A stretch of DNA of 64,000 nucleotides from Planctomycetota bacterium (GCA_016709875.1 JADJLZ010000002.1:186001-250000); one strand, 5' to 3'. Shown: positions 17,330-29,200, counted from the stretch's first letter. The notes: generated from the sequence alone by a model not told the origin. Numbers and translations: made by a program.

Positions 17330-19786
17330 ATGAACTCGACATCCGTCCTCTGTCTCTCCCTGCTCCCGCTGACCTGGAGCGCACCCGCGCTCGCACAGGA
17401 AGCCAAGATCCCCCGACCGTTGCCGGTGACGGTCGACACCAAGGTCGCGCCGCCGGTCTCGCAGTCGGCGCAGGCCACCGCAGCGGTGCTCCCTCGCCCG
17501 GTGCACGTCCCCGACGCGCGCAAGCCGCTCGCGGGCGAGAACGGCTGGCACGGCGTGATCGACACGCAACGCGTCCACTGGGACGCGAGCAACGCCGGCA
17601 CGCTCTGGGCCCGCGCCGAGGGCTACAAGGCGAGCTTCGACGCGAGCGGTGCGACGTACATCCCTTTCCTCGGCTCGGACGCGCCGCAGAACTACCCGGT
17701 GCACTTCCGGCTGAGCTCGATCCGCGCCGGCGGCGAAGCGCTCGGCTTCGACGCCGAGGCGCTGCCGGTGCGCCAGGGCGAGAGCGTGGTCTACGAGCGC
17801 GGCCTGCTGCGCGAGGTCTACCAGATGTCCGCGGACGGCGTCGAGCAGACTTTCGTCTTCGACCAGCACGCCTTCAGCGGTGATCTCGTCGTGCGCCTCG
17901 CGCTCGACAGCGAGCTCTCCCCCGGCAGCGACGCGCAGGGCCTCGTGTTCGGGAACGAACTCGGCGGCATGCGCTACTCGAGCGCGGTCACCTTCGACGC
18001 GCACGGCACGCGTGCCGCAGCGCCGACCTCCTGGAAGGACGGCGAGATCGAGATCGTCGTGCCCGCGAGCACGCTCGCCTCGGCGCACGGCGCGCTGACG
18101 ATCGACCCCTTCCTCGGCAACTACGCGATCACCGGCACGAGCGCCGACGATCTCTCGCCCGACGTCGCCTGGGACGAGACCTCGCAACGCCAGATGGTCG
18201 TGCTCGAGCGCATCTTCAGCGCCACGGACCACGACGTGTACTGGTTCCTGCTCGACGTCAATGGCGGGGCGACTGGCTTCTCCGACTACCTCGACTTCAC
18301 GAGCACGAACGTCGCGCACCCGCGTGTGGCCAACAACGGCCTCGCCAACAACTTCCTGTGCGTTACGCAGCACGGCCTGGTCGCGGGCGCCTCGCGCGAC
18401 ATCTACGGCCGGCTGGTCACCAATGCCGGCACGATGGGCAGCCCGTTCCTGATCCAGAACTCGGGATCAGACCTGCTCAACCCCGTCGTCGGCGGGGACA
18501 ACCTGCTCGTCGGCCCGACCTATTACTTCGTCGCCTTCGAACTCGACTTCGCCTCCGGCGACCGCGACATCTACGGGCGCCTGATCGCGAGCGACGGCAC
18601 GTTGATGGGCTCGACGATGGTGACGATCGAGAACTCCGGCGGGACCTTCGACCAGGAACCGGTGATCTCGAAGACCGACGGCGGGGCCCCGTCCTCGGGC
18701 CAGGACTGGACCATCGTCTGGAGCCGCACCACGGGCCTCATCGGCTTCGATCTCTTCGGTGCGCGCGTGCACTGGGACGGCGTGATCACCAATCCGACGT
18801 TCCCGATCGACACGACCAGCGCGATCACATTCTCGCCGAGCGTCTCCTCGCCGCTCGACGACGCGACGCGCACGGTGCTGCTCAGCTACACGCGCGCATT
18901 GACGCTGGGCTCGGACCCGACGATCGTCGTGCGCGCGCTGGGCGGCGTCTCGACGATCGATGCGATCGACCTCGTCGACGCGGTCGGCGGCCTGACGGGC
19001 CAGATGCAGCTGCAGTCAGCCTGCGACAGCGACGGTCGCGACTTCACCGTCGCCTGGACGGAGCTCTCCGGCAGCTCGACCAGCGACACGGACGTGTACG
19101 AGTCGACGGTCGTGCTGACGGGCCACCAGCTCTCCGTCGCGGGCGTGTACCAGACGGTCTTCGCCACACCGCTGATCGAAGAGCAGATCCGCCTGTGCTC
19201 GACGCGCAGTGCCACCGGCACGCCGCGGCGCGCGATCCTCGTCGCCCGCGGCAGCACGGGCGGGCAAGGCGACATCTATGGCGCGCGGATGACCTCCGAT
19301 CCCTTCGCGGCCTTCTGCTTCCCCGGCAGCGGCCAGACGATCGCCTGCCCCTGCGGCAACGCGCCGCTCGGCGCCACGCTCGGCTGCAACAACTCGGCCA
19401 ACTCGGGCGGCGGCTGGATGGCCGGGCAGGGCGACCCGGACGCGGACAGCGTCTCGATCACGGGCGCGGGCATGAAGCCCAACGCCACCTGCGTGTTTCT
19501 CCAGGGCGCGCTTTCCAACTCGGTGGGCGTGAGCTTCGGGGACGGCGTGCGCTGCGCGAGCGGCCAGCTGATGCGCCTGTCGGTGAAGACCGTCAACAGC
19601 AGCGGCAACCGCGGCTACCCCGAGGCGGGCGATCCGAGCATCAAGACGCGCTGCCAGACGCTCGGTGCGCCGATCGGTTTCGGCGAGAAGCGCGCGTACC
19701 AGGTGTACTACCGCGACCCGGCCAACTACGGCTGCTCCGGCGCAGCGACTTTCAACATCACCTCGGCGTTGCAGGTGCAGTGGTAG
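17330..19786 (+). CDS. Secreted beta-propeller-like protein with 'CPC-YYRDP' C-terminal domain (paralog 2)
   Basis: The protein has 818 residues from ATG 17330. The start is chosen because a signal peptide (core VLCLSLLPLTW, cleavage after ALAQ) then begins at once. The architecture matches the protein at 14227-16560. An N-terminal beta domain (about 85-255) precedes propeller-like repeats with SPDVAWDE, HPRVANN, NPVVGGDN, TYYFVAFE and DSDGRDFTVAW. A final ~157-residue domain (from about base 19313) carries FCFPG, CPCGN, GCNNSANSGG, FGDGVRCASG, VYYRDP and a terminal Trp. Compared with paralog 1 it has about 45 extra residues after the signal peptide. Tandem duplication with a sigma gene in between is the simplest reading. 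The function is unknown. Confidence 0.8.
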   Translation: MNSTSVLCLSLLPLTWSAPALAQEAKIPRPLPVTVDTKVAPPVSQSAQATAAVLPRPVHVPDARKPLAGENGWHGVIDTQRVHWDASNAGTLWARAEGYKASFDASGATYIPFLGSDAPQNYPVHFRLSSIRAGGEALGFDAEALPVRQGESVVYERGLLREVYQMSADGVEQTFVFDQHAFSGDLVVRLALDSELSPGSDAQGLVFGNELGGMRYSSAVTFDAHGTRAAAPTSWKDGEIEIVVPASTLASAHGALTIDPFLGNYAITGTSADDLSPDVAWDETSQRQMVVLERIFSATDHDVYWFLLDVNGGATGFSDYLDFTSTNVAHPRVANNGLANNFLCVTQHGLVAGASRDIYGRLVTNAGTMGSPFLIQNSGSDLLNPVVGGDNLLVGPTYYFVAFELDFASGDRDIYGRLIASDGTLMGSTMVTIENSGGTFDQEPVISKTDGGAPSSGQDWTIVWSRTTGLIGFDLFGARVHWDGVITNPTFPIDTTSAITFSPSVSSPLDDATRTVLLSYTRALTLGSDPTIVVRALGGVSTIDAIDLVDAVGGLTGQMQLQSACDSDGRDFTVAWTELSGSSTSDTDVYESTVVLTGHQLSVAGVYQTVFATPLIEEQIRLCSTRSATGTPRRAILVARGSTGGQGDIYGARMTSDPFAAFCFPGSGQTIACPCGNAPLGATLGCNNSANSGGGWMAGQGDPDADSVSITGAGMKPNATCVFLQGALSNSVGVSFGDGVRCASGQLMRLSVKTVNSSGNRGYPEAGDPSIKTRCQTLGAPIGFGEKRAYQVYYRDPANYGCSGAATFNITSALQVQW

Positions 19787-19812
19787 GCGACTGAATCCGG
19801 GAAGTCCTGGAT

Positions 19813-19838
19813 GGGGCCGGTCCGCCTGGGCCGGCCCC
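19813..19838 (+). terminator. Strong GC hairpin between the secreted paralog and lepA
   Basis: GGGGCCGGTCC-GCCT-GGGCCGGCCCC forms an 11-bp stem (one G-U pair) 27 bp after the stop codon at 19786. There is no clear T-run, so this is a terminator-like hairpin only. Confidence 0.45.
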
Positions 19839-19900
19839 GCCTATTCCCGCGCGCGCTTTCGGATACCATGTGCGGCTCGACCCCCTGCGTCGGGAGCACC

Positions 19901-21764
<1,864 letters not shown>

Positions 21765-21768
<4 letters not shown>

Positions 21769-22520
21769 AGCGCCGTCATCCCGCCGTCGACCGCCAGCGA
21801 GGTGCCGTGCACGTAGCTCGCCTCGTCCGACGAGAGATAGAGCACCGCCGCCGCGATGTCCTCCGGCGAGCCGAAGCGCCGCAGCGGCACCTGCGAGACG
21901 ATTTGCGCGCCCATCTCCTTCAGCGCCTCGGCCGGCAGGCCCATGCGCTCGAAGATCGGGGTCTCGATCGGCCCCGGGTTGACCACGTTGATGCGGATGC
22001 CGCGCGGCGCGAGCTCCATGGTGAGCGTGCGCGCGAGCGAGGCGACCGCCGCCTTGGTCGCGGCGTAAACCGAGGCGTTCGGCATGCCCAGGTTCACGAC
22101 CGAGGAGGCGTTGATCACGATCGAGGATCCCTTGGGCATCAGCGGCAGCGCCTTCTGGATCGTGAAGTAGGCGCCCTTCACATTCGTGGCGAACTGCTTG
22201 TCGAAGAAGGCCTCGTCGCTCGCCTCGATCGGCGCGAAGTGGCCCACACCGGCGTTGACGAACAGGGCGTCGATGCGGCCCGCCTCCTTCTTCACTTGCG
22301 CCAGCACGCGATCGATGTCGGCAAGCTTCGAGACGTCGGCCTGGATCGCGATCGCGTTCGCGCCGAGCGTGGCGTGCGCCTGCTTCAGGGTCTCGGGGTC
22401 GCGCCCGGCGATGGCGACGCGCGCGCCCTCCTTGGCGAAGGCCTGCGCGGCCGCGAGGCCGATGCCGCTGTTGCCGCCGGTGACGAGAGCGACCTTGTTC
22501 TGGAAACGGTTGCGGGACAT
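21765..22520 (-). CDS. Short-chain dehydrogenase/reductase
   Basis: A classical SDR of 251 residues using NAD(P)H, substrate unknown. It has the Rossmann motif TGGNSGIG (15-22), the NAG motif (FVNAGVG), catalytic Ser in INASSVVN, the YAATK (YxxxK) motif, and the PG segment (NVVNPGPIETPIF). It ends with the usual YVHGTSLAVDGG. AAGGAA lies 6 nt upstream of the ATG. It is downstream of, and on the same strand as, an Rrf2-family regulator with a palindromic operator candidate between them. It is therefore probably the regulated target, perhaps in an electrophile or redox stress response. Confidence 0.9.
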
Positions 22521-22534
22521 GGGGTTCCTTGTTG

Positions 22535-22551
22535 GTAACCGTATTGGTTAC
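22535..22551 (-). promoter_or_regulatory. Palindromic operator candidate between SDR and Rrf2 genes
   Basis: GTAACC-GTATT-GGTTAC is a perfect 6-bp inverted repeat with a 5-bp spacer, 15 bp upstream of the SDR start codon. Its AT content stands out against the GC-rich surroundings. The size and position fit a dimeric winged-helix regulator such as the adjacent Rrf2 protein. Confidence 0.6.
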
Positions 22552-22588
22552 GGATTAAGAGAAGCGGAAAGGGACGTGAGGATTCGAT

Positions 22589-23011
22589 TCAGCGCGAGGT
22601 CTCGACGCGGCGGAGCAGGTCCGCGACGGTCGTCTCGCGCAGGCGCTCGTGCAGCGAATTCTCGGCGCGCGCGAAGACACCGCCGAGGACTTCCTTGATC
22701 TGGCAGCTGACCTTGCAGGCCTTGTTCTCCAGGTTCTCGTGCACGGGGAAGATGCCGGCGGGCTCGACGGCCTTCAGAACGGCGTCGAGCTGGATCCGGC
22801 GCGGCTCGCGCGCCAGTCGGTAGCCGCCGCCGCGGCCGCCCTTGCCCTCGACGATGCCCGCGCCCGCGAGCAGGCCGAGGATGCGCCGCACGACCACGGG
22901 GTTCGTGTTGACGCTGCCCGCCAGGCGCTCGGAGGTCGCGCCCTCGCCGCCCAAGTGGGCGAGCGCGACGAGCACGTGCAGCGCGACGGCATAGCGGGAG
23001 CTGGTGGTCAT
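22589..23011 (-). CDS. Rrf2-family transcriptional regulator
   Basis: The protein has 140 residues. An N-terminal winged helix (SSRYAVALHVLVALAHLG, then SERLAGSVNTNPVVVRRILGLL as the recognition region) is followed by the wing KGGRGGGYRLAR. The C-terminal half has two Cys in NKACKVSCQIKEVL, fewer than the three Cys of Fe-S-binding IscR/NsrR types. It therefore looks like the YwnA/redox-sensing branch rather than a cluster-binding one. It lies upstream of the SDR gene on the same strand with a palindrome in the 68-bp gap, so autoregulation or SDR control is likely. Confidence 0.88.
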   Translation of the reverse strand: MTTSSRYAVALHVLVALAHLGGEGATSERLAGSVNTNPVVVRRILGLLAGAGIVEGKGGRGGGYRLAREPRRIQLDAVLKAVEPAGIFPVHENLENKACKVSCQIKEVLGGVFARAENSLHERLRETTVADLLRRVETSR

Positions 23012-23063
23012 TGCGCAACCAGATTAGATACGAATAGCCGATCGCGCAAGCGGAAAATTCTGC

Positions 23064-23519
23064 CTAGGCGCCGAACTGCCGCAGGTGGTGGTCGAGGTGG
23101 CGCCACTGCAGCGTGTCCCACTGCTCGACGCTGAGCTCCCCGAAGAAGGGGTGCGGCTCCTGCGTCAGGGCTGCCGGCCCGCCCTCTCCGAGGCGCTGCA
23201 CGAGTGCGAAGAGCGCCTTGCGCTCCCGCTCGAAGTCCCCGCTGCCGGCGAGCTTGAACTCGGGCGCGGTCGGCATGTTCGGCTTCCAGGGCTTGTCGGC
23301 GAGCAGCGAGCGCTTCGCCATGCCGCCGAACAGCAGTCCGACGAGGCCGCGCTTGAGCGGCAGGTCGCCGAGCGCCACGCGCAGCGGCTGCTGGCAGTGC
23401 GCGAGCATGCGCGCGGCGTCCATCTTGCCCCACTGGCGCGCGGAGTCCGCTCGGAGCGAGGAGAGGCGCGCGAGCAGGCTCTCCCGATCCTGCTTTTCGA
23501 ACAAGGAGGGTCGCGGCAT
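23064..23519 (-). CDS. DUF1569 (DinB-like) protein
   Basis: The protein has 151 residues and matches the DUF1569 pattern. It has an early DAARMLAHCQQPL helix, PTAPEFKLAGSGDFERE in the middle, and a C-terminal HPFFGELSVEQWDTLQWRHL followed by DHHLRQFG. His residues in AHCQ and LDHHLRQF could form a DinB-type metal site. The family is widespread in planctomycetes and Bacteroidetes and its biochemical role is unknown. It is divergent from lepB and 52 bp upstream of the Rrf2 gene on the same strand. Confidence 0.85.
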   Translation of the reverse strand: MPRPSLFEKQDRESLLARLSSLRADSARQWGKMDAARMLAHCQQPLRVALGDLPLKRGLVGLLFGGMAKRSLLADKPWKPNMPTAPEFKLAGSGDFERERKALFALVQRLGEGGPAALTQEPHPFFGELSVEQWDTLQWRHLDHHLRQFGA

Positions 23520-23598
23520 GCGCGGGATGCTCCCGGACGGGGACGCGGCCCGTCAAGTCGTTGCGCCCGCTCCCCTCGAAGCTACGCTGTTCCCCCCC

Positions 23599-25038
23599 GT
23601 GAGCGCCCAGGCCCAGAAGCAAGCCCCGCCCCGCCGGCCGTGGCGCGACAACATCGAAGCCGTGACGATGGCGATCGTCATGGCGGTGATGCTCAAGTAC
23701 TTCATCGTCGAGGCGTACAAGATCCCTACCGGATCGATGCAGCCGACGCTGATGGGCAACGAGGACACCGGCATCTTCGACCGCATCCTGGTCGACAAGC
23801 TCTCCTACCACCTGCGCGACCCCGAGCGCTTCGAGATCGTCGTCTTCAAGTACCCGCTCGACCGCTCGAAGAACTTCATCAAGCGCCTGTGCGGGATGCC
23901 GGACGAGGAGTTGCGCATCGAGGATGGCGACCTGTGGACGCGCAAGGACGGCTCGCAGCCGTGGAAAGTGCTGCGCCGTCCCAAACCCGTGCAGGACGCG
24001 CAGTGGAAGGTGCTCGACGCCCGCGCGCCGCAGTACGCCAGCTGGAAACCCGACGCGGGCGCGCGCGGCTGGAAGCTCGAGGGCCGCGCACACATCGAGG
24101 CCTCGGGCAGCGGTTCGGTCTCGCTCCCGAACAACGACAGCTCGGTACTCGACCGCTACGTCGACGGCTATCCGGGCCGCACGGGCGAGGTGATCGAGCA
24201 GTCGCTCCAGCGCCAGCGGCCGAGCCTTGCGAGCGGCTCCAATCCCGTCGGCGACCTGCGCCTCACGGGCTCGATCCGGGCCGGAGCCGACTGCAAGCAC
24301 GTGCGCGTGCAGTTCCGCGAAGGCGCCTGCCGCTATACGCTCGAGATCCCAGGCCCCGCGGCTCCCGCGGGCGAACGCGCGAGCATCCGGGCCGTCGACG
24401 GCAGCGGCGAGCTCGGCAGCGTCCAGGATGCGGGCAGCGCACGCTTGGCGGCGGGCAGCTCGACGAACTTCGCGGCCCAGAACATGGACGACCTGCTGCA
24501 GCTCGACTTCGGGGGCACGCATCTCGAGCTGGAGATCCCCGAACAGAGCGACCAGCACTCCGGCTTTCGGATCGAGGTCGAGGGCTCGGCCGTGATCGAC
24601 GGCCTCGAGACCTACCGCGACATCTACTACACCTCGGACCGCGGAATGACCTCATTCCAGATCCCCCACGGCTGCTACGTGATGCTCGGGGACAACACGC
24701 AAGACTCCGCCGACAGCCGCGAGTGGAACCTGATGCGCTTCCGCATGCGCGGCGGCGATGGGCCGTGGATCCAGGGCAACAGCCGCGAGGACTACAGCGG
24801 GAACGACCCCAGCGGCAACCCGCGCCGCGTCACCGGCGATCCGGGCGGGACACGCCTGTTCTTCCGCGACCAATGGGGCGAGTTGCACAACTTCCTCGAG
24901 AAGGACGCGGAGAAGGGCAGCTCGATCGCCGCCCCCTACGTCCCGCGCGAACTCGTGATCGGGCGCGCGCTGCTCGTCTTCTGGCCGAACAACCCCATGA
25001 ACGGCCTGAACGTGTGGCGGCTGAAGTGGGCTCGCTAG
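23599..25038 (+). CDS. lepB: Signal peptidase I with a large internal insertion
   Basis: LepB removes signal peptides at the outer face of the inner membrane. From the GTG start (23599) the protein has 479 residues, against roughly 200-320 for most relatives. An N-terminal membrane helix (about 20-38) leads into box B with catalytic Ser46 (IPTGSMQPTL) and box D with general-base Lys95 (SKNFIKRLCGMP). The family box E (GDNTQDSADSREW) comes only at about residue 364. The ~260 residues between boxes D and E include beta-rich stretches absent from standard enzymes. The catalytic dyad is intact, so activity is expected. It is probably needed for the many secreted proteins in this region. Confidence 0.92.
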   Translation: MSAQAQKQAPPRRPWRDNIEAVTMAIVMAVMLKYFIVEAYKIPTGSMQPTLMGNEDTGIFDRILVDKLSYHLRDPERFEIVVFKYPLDRSKNFIKRLCGMPDEELRIEDGDLWTRKDGSQPWKVLRRPKPVQDAQWKVLDARAPQYASWKPDAGARGWKLEGRAHIEASGSGSVSLPNNDSSVLDRYVDGYPGRTGEVIEQSLQRQRPSLASGSNPVGDLRLTGSIRAGADCKHVRVQFREGACRYTLEIPGPAAPAGERASIRAVDGSGELGSVQDAGSARLAAGSSTNFAAQNMDDLLQLDFGGTHLELEIPEQSDQHSGFRIEVEGSAVIDGLETYRDIYYTSDRGMTSFQIPHGCYVMLGDNTQDSADSREWNLMRFRMRGGDGPWIQGNSREDYSGNDPSGNPRRVTGDPGGTRLFFRDQWGELHNFLEKDAEKGSSIAAPYVPRELVIGRALLVFWPNNPMNGLNVWRLKWAR

Positions 25039-25381
25039 CCGCGCGCGAGGGCGGTTTCCACGGCGCGCGCGCGCTGTGGCGTGTGCTCGCAGGCGGGATT
25101 CTTGCGCCTCCCGAGAGCGGGACGGAGCGCGGAATCCATGAAGACCTGGCGAAGGATCGCAGCCGAGCACCTAACCCGCTGCGAATCATGGCACTTAGGA
25201 GCTCGCGCCGCGCCGCTACGAAATCTGGGTATGAAAATCGGCCCGCGAGACGTTTCACGGACCTCGTCCTCCCCTCCGGCAACCGGCGCTGCACGGACCG
25301 AGTTTCCCACAGCTTGTCCACAAACCCGAACGGCTCCCTGACGAGCTCCGGGCCGGGCACATCGATGCCTATCCTGTGCGC
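25039..25381. other. 343-bp intergenic region with two DnaA-box-like 9-mers
   Basis: No convincing gene is present. A small open frame at 25081-25341 lacks the local codon bias. Near the lptB end are TTTCCCACA (25303-25311) and TTGTCCACA (25314-25322), which differ from the DnaA box TTATCCACA at two positions and one position. GC content is lower than in neighbouring coding sequence. The lptB promoter probably lies here. Confidence 0.4.
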
Positions 25382-26203
25382 ATGAGCGGCCACGCGATCC
25401 AACCCGGGGAGACGCTGCTCGAGGTCGAAGGCCTCGAGAAGAGCTACCGCGGCCGCAAGGTCGTGAAGGGCGTCGGATTCCGCGTCGCGGCGGGCGAGAT
25501 CGTCGGCCTGCTCGGCCCCAACGGTGCGGGCAAGACGACGAGCTTCCGCATGACCGTTGGCCTCGTGAAGCCGGACAAGGGCGTCGTGCTGCTCGGCGGC
25601 AAGGAGTGCTCGCGCCTGGCGATGTACCAGCGCGCGCGGCTGGGCATGGGCTACCTGCCACAGGAGGCGAGCGTCTTCCGACGCCTCTCCGTGCGCGACA
25701 ACCTGCTCGCCGTGCTCGAGACGATGCCGCTCTCGCGCAAGGAGCGCCATTCGGAGGCCGCGCGGCTGATGCAGGAGCTCGAGCTCACGCACCTTTCGAC
25801 CAGCATGGCCGAGACGCTCTCCGGCGGCGAGCGCCGGCGCCTGGAGATCTCGCGCGCGCTCGCGACGCGCCCCTCGATCCTGCTGCTCGACGAACCCTTC
25901 GCGGGCGTCGACCCGATCAACGTGCAGGAGATCCAGATGCTGCTGGAGCAGATGCGCGCGAAGAACCTCGGCATCCTGATCACCGACCACAACGTGCGCG
26001 AGACGCTCAAGTCCACCGACCGCACCTACATCATCGCCGAGGGCCAGATCCTGCGCGAAGGCACCGCGCAGGAGCTCGTCAACGACGAGAAGGTCAAGGC
26101 CGTCTACCTCGGCCACACCTTCGACCAGCCCATCTCGCTCGGCGTCACCGCAGCCGAGGAGCGCGCGATCTTCCACGACGAGAGCGACCCCAAGCGACCC
26201 TAG
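25382..26203 (+). CDS. lptB: LPS export ABC transporter ATP-binding protein
   Basis: LptB is the cytoplasmic ATPase that powers lipopolysaccharide extraction and transport to the outer membrane with LptFG and LptC. The 273-residue protein has Walker A GPNGAGKTT, a Q-loop YLPQEASVFRRLSV (very typical of LptB), the signature LSGGERRRLEI, Walker B ILLLDEPFAGVDP and the switch His (LITDHNVRET). The C-terminal tail is about 30 residues longer than in E. coli LptB. I chose ATG 25382, with an in-frame GTG at 25376. LptA/C/F/G are not in the window. It stands 9 bp ahead of the DUF1080-cytochrome fusion. Confidence 0.93.
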   Translation: MSGHAIQPGETLLEVEGLEKSYRGRKVVKGVGFRVAAGEIVGLLGPNGAGKTTSFRMTVGLVKPDKGVVLLGGKECSRLAMYQRARLGMGYLPQEASVFRRLSVRDNLLAVLETMPLSRKERHSEAARLMQELELTHLSTSMAETLSGGERRRLEISRALATRPSILLLDEPFAGVDPINVQEIQMLLEQMRAKNLGILITDHNVRETLKSTDRTYIIAEGQILREGTAQELVNDEKVKAVYLGHTFDQPISLGVTAAEERAIFHDESDPKRP

Positions 26204-26212
26204 AGAAAACCG

Positions 26213-29200
26213 ATGCGCATCCCGCTGCTGTCCGCGATTCTGCTCCTCTGCCCCCTGCTGCACGCCCAGGATCCCGTCCGCAGCGAGGAGCTGTTCGACG
26301 GCAGCACGCTCGAGGGCTGGCGCGGCGAGGAGGGCTTCTGGTCGGTCGAGGACGGCGCGATCACCGGCACGAGCACGCCCGAGCACCTCGCCTCGCGCAC
26401 GACCTACCTCGTCTGCACCAAGACACAGGTGGCGGATTTCGAGCTCACGCTCGAGTTCAAGCTCGTCGGCGGGAACTCCGGTCTGCAGTTCCGCAGCCAC
26501 GGCGAGGGCCCCTTCGACATCGCGGGCTACCAGGCGGACCTCGAGGACGGTCCGAACTGGTCGGGTTGCGTCTACGAGCAGGACGGCCGCGGCGTGGTCG
26601 CGACGCGCGGAGAGGCCGTGCACTACGACGACAAGGGCAACCGCACGGTCGAGACTTTCGGCGACCCCGCCGAGATCCTCTCGCACGTGCGCGAGCACGA
26701 GTGGAACACGTACCGGATCCGCGCCGTCGGTTCGCACATCGAGCTCCAGATCAACGGCACGAAGACCACGAGCCTGGACGACCTCGACCCGCGGTACGCC
26801 GCCGCGCAGGGCTGTCTCGCGCTGCAGCTGCACCAGGGGATGCCGATGAAGGTGCAGTTCCGCAACCTGCACCTCGCGCACCTGGGCGGCGAGACACAGG
26901 CGCAGCCCCGGACACCGCACTGGATCTGGTCGACGCTGCCGGCGCAGGCCAACTCCGAGGCCTGGCTCGGAACGAGCTTCGAACTGCCCTCGAAGGCCAA
27001 GAGCGTCCTTGTCGTCGGCGGCGCCGACAACGGCTTCGTGGCCGAGCTCGACGGCGCGATCGTGCTCGCGGGCGACGACTGGGAACGCCCCGTGAAGGTC
27101 CAACTCGCGCAGGGCCTCGCCGAGGGCCCCCACCGCTTCGAGGCGCACGTCTCGAACCAGGACGGGCCCGGAGGAGCGTGGTTCGACATCCGCTGCGAAC
27201 TCGAGGACGGCTCCACGCTGCGCATTCCCAGCGACGCGAGCTGGCGCGCGAGCGAACACAAGCCCGCGCAGGACTGGCTCGGCACGGCCCCCGCCGCGCA
27301 GGAGATCGGCCCGCTGGGGATCGCGCCCTGGGGCAACCCGCGCGACGCCGTCGAGGCCTCTGCGACCGGCTCGCTCAACCCCGACGAGATCCACGTGCCG
27401 CCCGGCTTCACCGTCGAGCGTCTGTACTCCGTTCCCAAGGCGCTCGAGGGCTCGTGGGTCTCGCTGGCCTTCGATCCCAAGGGCCGCGTCTACTCGAGCG
27501 ACCAGTATGGCGGCCTGTTCCGCACGAGCTTCACGCCCGACCGGAGCGCCGTGACGAGCGTCGAACGCGTTCCGATCGAGCTCGGCGAGGCGCACGGCCT
27601 GCTGTGGGCCTTCGATTCGCTCTACGCCGTGGTCTCGAGCGGCGGACACTTCGCGAGCGGGCTCTACCGTGCGCGCGACACCGACGGCGACGACCAACTC
27701 GACACGGTCGAGCTGCTCTCGAAGTTCGACGAGCTCGGCGGCGAGCACGGTCCGCACGCGGTGGTGCTCGGGCCGGACAAGCAGTCGCTGTACGTGATTT
27801 GCGGCAACCACACCTCGCTGCCGAGCCCGCTCGCGAGCTCGCGCGTGCCGAAGTTGTGGGCGGAGGACCAGCTCCTGCCGCGCGTCGAGGATCCGGGCGG
27901 ACACGCCGCGGGCATCCCCGCGCCCGGCGGCTGGCTCGCGCGCACCGATCCCGAGGGCAAGTCCTGGGAGCTGATCGCCTCGGGCATGCGCAACTCCTAC
28001 GACTTCGACTTCGACGAGGAGGGCGAGCCCTTCACCTACGACTCGGACATGGAGTGGGACGTCGGCCTGCCCTGGTACCGGCCGACGCGTATCCTCGACC
28101 TCGCGAGCGGCGCCGATTACGGCTGGCGCCGCGGCTCGGGCAAGTTCCCCGCCTGGGCACCCGACAGCCTGCCGCCGGCCGTCGAGGTCGGACTCGGTTC
28201 GCCCACGGGCGTCTCCTTCGGCCACCACTCGAACTTCCCCGCGCCCTGGCGCGAGCGCCTGTTCGTCGGCGACTGGGCCTACGGCCGCATCCTCGCCATC
28301 GAACTCGATCCGCAGGGCTCGGGCTGGAGCGGGAGCTGGCAGGTCTTCGCGAGCGGCCGGCCGCTGCCCGTCACCGACCTCACCTTCGGCCCCGACGGCG
28401 CGCTGTACTTCGCGGTCGGCGGGCGCCGCACGAGCTCGGGCCTGTACCGCGTGCGCTGGACGGGCGAGAACGTCGAGACGACGCCCGCGCCGATCGTCGG
28501 TCGCAGCGCGCGCGACGAGCGCCGCGCCATCGAGCGCCTCCACGCGGGCGCGAAAGCCGATCCGCGCACGCTCCTGCCGGCTCTCGAGTCGCACGATCCC
28601 TGGCTGCGCGGCGCGGCGCGCACGGCGATCGAGCACCTGCCGCTGCGCGAGTGGGTCGGACTGCTCTCCGAGCCTTGCAAGCCGCGCGCGGCGATCGAAC
28701 TGGTGCTCGCACTCGCGCGCAGCGAGGCGCAGAGCTCGGGTGCGCGCAGCTTCCAGGCCCTCGACGCACTCCCCATTGAGCGTTGGAGCGCCGAGGACCG
28801 CCGCGACGCGCTGCGCGTGTGGCAGGTGGCACTCGCGCGCGGCGGCATGCCCGACGCGGCGATCGCCGCCCGCGCCCGTGCACGGATGCTCCCGCTGCTC
28901 GAGAAGAGCGACTACGAGAGCCGGCGCGTGCTGCTCGACCTGCTCGTCTTCCTCGGCGAGCCCGCTGTGGTGCCCTTCGCGATCGACGCCGCCGAGAAGG
29001 AGGAGAGCGGCGCGCGCGCGCTCGCCAGCGCCTGGCCTCTGCGCGCGGCGCACGCGGGCTGGACGCCCGGCCTGCGCTCGCGCTTCTTCCAGTGGCTCAA
29101 TCGCTCGCAGACGCTCTGGTCCGGCGGCGCGAGCTTCACTGGGTACTTCCGCCACTTGCGCTCCGATGTGCTCGCGGGCATGAATCCCGAGGAGCGCGCC

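Noticed and set aside
25303..25322. Chromosomal replication origin
   Set aside because: Only two imperfect DnaA boxes are present, with no AT-rich unwinding region and no dnaA/dnaN/gyrB nearby.
25081..25341. 86-codon open frame in the lepB-lptB gap
   Set aside because: Codon usage and composition do not fit local genes, it has no ribosome-binding site, and the product resembles nothing recognisable.
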